A stretch of 64,000 nucleotides of DNA from Fontibacillus puldeungensis (GTDB taxonomy: Bacteria; Bacillota; Bacilli; Paenibacillales; Paenibacillaceae): assembly GCF_042678945.1 (NCBI RefSeq), contig NZ_JBHTLM010000021.1:11070-75069 (forward strand), given 5' to 3'. The notes under the pieces are model-generated. The model was not told the DNA's origin. It did no database searches and saw only the letters and a list, made by a program, of their open reading frames with translations. Below, piece after piece: positions 61,210 through 64,000 of this stretch (the stretch's first letter is position 1; each line of letters begins with the position of its first letter). The translations under genes and the position numbers were made by a program.

Positions 61210-61228
61210 GTCTTAAGAAACATTTTTA
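61202..61228 (-). promoter_or_regulatory. SigD promoter of flgM
   Basis: TAAA (61225-61228), exactly 15 bases, then GCCGATAA (61202-61209) on the minus strand, a full match to the SigD consensus TAAA-N15-GCCGATAA. Transcription would start near 61195, inside the loop of the terminator hairpin. Confidence 0.85.
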
Positions 61229-61285
61229 ATAGCGAACCTTTGGTTTATGAAGAATATTATGCCAACTCATTGGAAATTTAGTCGA

Positions 61286-61708
61286 TTACGGTGTGCGAAA
61301 TTTGTTGAGCGCGTTGTAAGCGCCCGTCCCGCGTTGGTTATCCGAGCCGGATTGCTTATTGGATTCCTCTCTTGTAGCTGCGGCTAAATCACGGGTAAGC
61401 CTAGTACGACACGAATCGCACATATTCCCTTCACGAATAAGGACACCACAAACCTCGCAAGGATACATCATGTTCGGATTATTGGCTACCGAAATGCGGC
61501 CTTCCTTTATAAATTTAGTAATTTGCCGTATGGAGACGCCGGTCGCTTCGGAGACTTCCTGGATCGTCGCTTGCTTTTCCTCACGTAAATACTCCAGACA
61601 TTTCTCGTATTCAGTCTCGATGTCTTTAATACATGAGGGACAAATTTCTCTGAAGTTATTAGCAAACAATCTACCACAACGTGGACAATTTCCAACATTG
61701 ATCCCCAT
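61286..61708 (-). CDS. yvyF: YvyF-like flagellar-operon protein, zinc-ribbon/helix-turn-helix
   Basis: A 140-residue protein of the TIGR03826/YvyF family. Two zinc-ribbon pairs (CPRCG..CPSC at about 8-30 and CEVCG..CDSC at about 83-100) flank a MerR-like helix-turn-helix (IQEVSEATGVSIRQITKFIKEGRISV, core VSEATGVSIRQITKFI). In B. subtilis it lies between comFC and flgM and is translated with the flagellar genes; it may act as a regulator. It is upstream of the terminator/SigD promoter pair before flgM. Confidence 0.88.
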   Translation of the reverse strand: MGINVGNCPRCGRLFANNFREICPSCIKDIETEYEKCLEYLREEKQATIQEVSEATGVSIRQITKFIKEGRISVANNPNMMYPCEVCGVLIREGNMCDSCRTRLTRDLAAATREESNKQSGSDNQRGTGAYNALNKFRTP

Positions 61709-61814
61709 GCTCTTACTCGCCCTTTCAAAAAAACAATAGTTTGATGATAGATTACCCTATTTTAGCGGAGTTCGTCTATATCTTTTGTACGCCTTGGCGC
61801 AAGATTTGTCAAAT

Positions 61815-62822
61815 TTAGGAACGCGCCCAGGTTAAGCTGTAAACCTCCGCTGGGCGTCCAATAGCTGTGCATAGCTGGTGAAGCACCTTGGCACAGGCTT
61901 CGATGGTACTGCCGGTGGTGTAGATGTCATCTACCAGGAGTAGACGGACGGGGACAGCCACGTCGTCCTGATTAGCTTCTGTAAAAAGAGATTTTGAAGA
62001 TGACAGCGTCCCTTTCCGCTTCCCTTTATATTTGTTTTCCAACAAAGCGACGGACAGGCGCTCAATTGCATCGTCATTTGGGCGAAATACATCCTGCAGA
62101 TTATTCAGACGTTCCCAGCGGCTCTTGAAGCTCTGCTTCTCCGTATGCCGGGACCGCTCCAGCAAGGAAAGCAGTGGAAGCCGACCTGCCTTAGCGGCGC
62201 CATAGGCAAGGTGGTTCGCCTGATTGAAGCCTCTTTCCTGGAGACGGTCATCGCTTACTGGAACAAAGGTGACCGCATCAAAGCGGAACCGTTCACCTCT
62301 GCTTAAAGTCTCCAATTCCTTGATCATCGAAAAATACGCCTGCTCCATCATACGGGACAGTACAACACCATAAGCTTCATTTCCGCGATATTTATACTGA
62401 GCTAACCATTCGCGCATCACCTTGTTATACGCTACGGCACTGCGATTCATTAAGTAGCTGCGCGCGGGTAACTCGGGCCTACTGCAATCCGGGCAGCCTA
62501 CGGGTCGGCCACACGTTATGCAGCGCGGTTTTCGAATCCACGGGATCGAGGCAAAACACGAGGCGCATAATTCCGGGTAGTCCCGAACACGTTCAGAAAT
62601 GACCTTGCCGCAGGCTAGGCAGGGAATCTGAGGTGGAGCGAACAGGTTGAGCAGCGAGTTCAATATGCCTGTTCCAGGAGATTGCTCGATTCCTCCATCC
62701 ATGTTTGAGTAGCTCTCATAAAGGTCGGTGCAGGAAAAATCGCATATCATTCGGCGCGCAATGGCTTCCCGATCTCGTACCTGGATATGGCGCCCTCTCG
62801 GAGAATAAAATAACTGATTCAT
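61815..62822 (-). CDS. comFC: Competence protein ComFC (phosphoribosyltransferase-like)
   Basis: A cytoplasmic competence protein of 335 residues with four-cysteine zinc motifs (CLACGKVISERV, CASCF, CITCG..CPDC, about 70-122) followed by a phosphoribosyltransferase domain with the PRPP motif LLLVDDIYTTGSTIEACAKVL (core LLVDDIYTTGSTIEACA). An insert (about 270-290) makes it longer than B. subtilis ComFC. ATG 62822 overlaps the comFA stop by four bases (ATGA), so I prefer it to the upstream frame. ComFC is needed for uptake-related DNA handling. Confidence 0.9.
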   Translation of the reverse strand: MNQLFYSPRGRHIQVRDREAIARRMICDFSCTDLYESYSNMDGGIEQSPGTGILNSLLNLFAPPQIPCLACGKVISERVRDYPELCASCFASIPWIRKPRCITCGRPVGCPDCSRPELPARSYLMNRSAVAYNKVMREWLAQYKYRGNEAYGVVLSRMMEQAYFSMIKELETLSRGERFRFDAVTFVPVSDDRLQERGFNQANHLAYGAAKAGRLPLLSLLERSRHTEKQSFKSRWERLNNLQDVFRPNDDAIERLSVALLENKYKGKRKGTLSSSKSLFTEANQDDVAVPVRLLLVDDIYTTGSTIEACAKVLHQLCTAIGRPAEVYSLTWARS

Positions 62823-64000
62823 GTTCGCTCTCCCTCCTTTTCTTTTAAAAAGCCATCGCGTTTGGCGGTGGCGTTCATCAAACGAATTTGACGTACGGCT
62901 CCGCGCTGGGATTTGGTCCATTCCGGAGAGGCAAAAATGACCGTCCCCGCCGGATCATCACCAGAGCGGCCGGCACGGCCAGCCATTTGGACCAGTGATG
63001 CTTCATCGAACAGGTCACTGTCCGCATCCAATATGTAGACATCGCTTTTAGGTACGGTGACCCCCCGCTCCAAAATCGTGGTAGTTACCAGAAGCCGAAT
63101 GGTTCCGGCGCGAAAAGCCAGCACTTTATCCGTTCGCCCCTTGTCCTCGGAGGAAGTTCCTTCGATAGGAATCCCCGGGAGAAAGCGACGAAGCAGCGTA
63201 ACCAAAGGAACAATCTGCCCAATTCGCGTAACAAAGAGAAAAATTTGTGCGCCGCTGCGAATGGAATGTTGCAAGGGGCGAAGCAGTACTGTCGGTAGCG
63301 ATTGTCGGCGTAAACAATCCTGGACAGGTCTTATCGCAATACGCCGAGGAACCGGAAGCGGATGCCCGTGGTAACGGGCAGGCACTTTGGCATGGGGCAG
63401 CTTTCCGGCACGGATTTCCCGCTGCATGGCAGTAGGAGGCGTCGCCGATAGCAGAACAAAGCTGCCTTCAGGCTTGCATGCCGTTTCCGCTGCGAAGCTT
63501 AGCATCGGATCGTTGTGGTAAGGAAACGCATCAAGCTCGTCGATAATGACCAAATCGAAAGCCTCATGAAATCGCATCAGTTGGTGCGTCGTCGAAAGGA
63601 CTAACCGTGCTTCCTCCCAGCGCTGTGGGCTACCTCCGTATAGGACGGCCGTCCGTTCCTCCGGGAAGGCTTTTGCTACTCGCGGGGCCAGTTCAAGCAC
63701 GACGTCCCGCCTGGGCGTTGCCACCATAACCCGCCCGCCTTGATCCAGCACGTAACGAAGCAACGGGAAAATCATTTCGGTTTTCCCGGCGCCGGTTACG
63801 GCCCAGAGCAGGAAGCGCGGCGGGCTGGCTCCGGCTGGACGGGGGAACAGCCGGGACGGGGCGCGGTCGTGCTTTGGCAGCGACCGCGTGAGTGGCTGAG
63901 GCGCGCCCGCTTCGCGGCGCACCCCACGGGCTGCCGCTTCCTGGCGCTCTGCCAGGAAGCCCAGCGCCGCCCCCGCCGCGCTGCGCTGGGCGGGGCTCAG
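62819..64000 (-). CDS. comFA: Competence helicase ComFA, C-terminal part, runs off the window
   Basis: ComFA is a DEAD-box-type ATPase that drives transforming DNA through ComEC. The visible 393 residues carry Walker A AVTGAGKTEM, Walker B IIDELDAFPY, motif III LLSATPP, and motif VI QMAGRAGRSGDDPAG, ending at TGA 62819. The open frame continues past the window end (first codons LSPAQRSAAG at 64000), so the N-terminal zinc-binding region is not visible. The shorter GTG start at 63922 is not the true start. comFB is absent between comFA and comFC. Confidence 0.95.
   Translation of the reverse strand: MSPAQRSAAGAALGFLAERQEAAARGVRREAGAPQPLTRSLPKHDRAPSRLFPRPAGASPPRFLLWAVTGAGKTEMIFPLLRYVLDQGGRVMVATPRRDVVLELAPRVAKAFPEERTAVLYGGSPQRWEEARLVLSTTHQLMRFHEAFDLVIIDELDAFPYHNDPMLSFAAETACKPEGSFVLLSATPPTAMQREIRAGKLPHAKVPARYHGHPLPVPRRIAIRPVQDCLRRQSLPTVLLRPLQHSIRSGAQIFLFVTRIGQIVPLVTLLRRFLPGIPIEGTSSEDKGRTDKVLAFRAGTIRLLVTTTILERGVTVPKSDVYILDADSDLFDEASLVQMAGRAGRSGDDPAGTVIFASPEWTKSQRGAVRQIRLMNATAKRDGFLKEKEGERT

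Noticed and set aside
63922..63922. GTG at 63922 as comFA start
   Set aside because: The frame is open to the window end with ComFA-like residues, so the gene begins outside the window.

Overview
The window looks like a chromosomal segment of a motile, endospore-former-type Bacillota, most likely Paenibacillus or a close relative. The evidence is gene order: uvrA-uvrB, minJ, ctpB, ftsX-ftsE, a YitT/YvjA protein, prfB, secA, hpf and the fliT-fliS-fliD-flaG-csrA-fliW-yviE-flgL-flgK-flgN-flgM-yvyF-comFC-comFA run follow the Bacillus subtilis uvrA-to-comF backbone. Almost everything is on the minus strand; plus-strand exceptions are a MotA/MotB stator pair, a VanW-family protein and an MFS transporter. 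No rRNA, tRNA or CRISPR array was seen. Layout: 1-2.8 kb uvrA (3' end outside the window) and uvrB; 3.1-4.8 kb motAB; 5.3-11.4 kb cell-division and cell-wall genes (minJ, ctpB, an EnvC-like M23 hydrolase, ftsX, ftsE); 11.7-17.7 kb VanW protein, a DUF559-type nuclease-like protein, MFS transporter and chemoreceptor; 18.3-26.9 kb a complete argCJBDFGH arginine cluster with ARG-box-like operators and a MITE-like insertion between argJ and argB; 27-34 kb a secreted unknown, YitT, prfB (with its +1 frameshift), secA, hpf; 34-36 kb a hemerythrin, a VanZ-like protein and a cold-shock gene. From about 36 to 53 kb the DNA becomes clearly AT-rich and holds a flagellin-modification island: a carrier protein, adenylating ligase, acetyltransferase-like protein, methyltransferase and polysaccharide deacetylase; a scarred segment with a 393-bp tandem duplication; a second, diverged copy of the cold-shock gene; and an operon with all six enzymes expected for CMP-legionaminic acid, two extra SDRs and a Gfo/Idh/MocA oxidoreductase, ending upstream in a Maf-type flagellin glycosyltransferase and an unknown protein. 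The flagellin gene follows at 53.2 kb, then the late flagellar operon and comF. Working together: the island makes an activated nonulosonic acid, possibly decorates it through a carrier-protein-bound acyl group, and Maf attaches it to the flagellin encoded next door. CsrA and FliW, encoded in the same operon, should control flagellin translation: the hag leader has a perfect CsrA motif plus one over the Shine-Dalgarno. SigD-type promoters lie before hag, before the unknown/Maf gene pair and before flgM, the last with its -10 built into one arm of a terminator hairpin. A second theme is intergenic: short semi-palindromic units (22 or 26 nt) occur in groups of four with a reproducible spacing of about 51, 62-71 and 51 nt. 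Two unrelated sequence families each occur twice with this layout and a third partial set looks similar; I could not link this to a described element.
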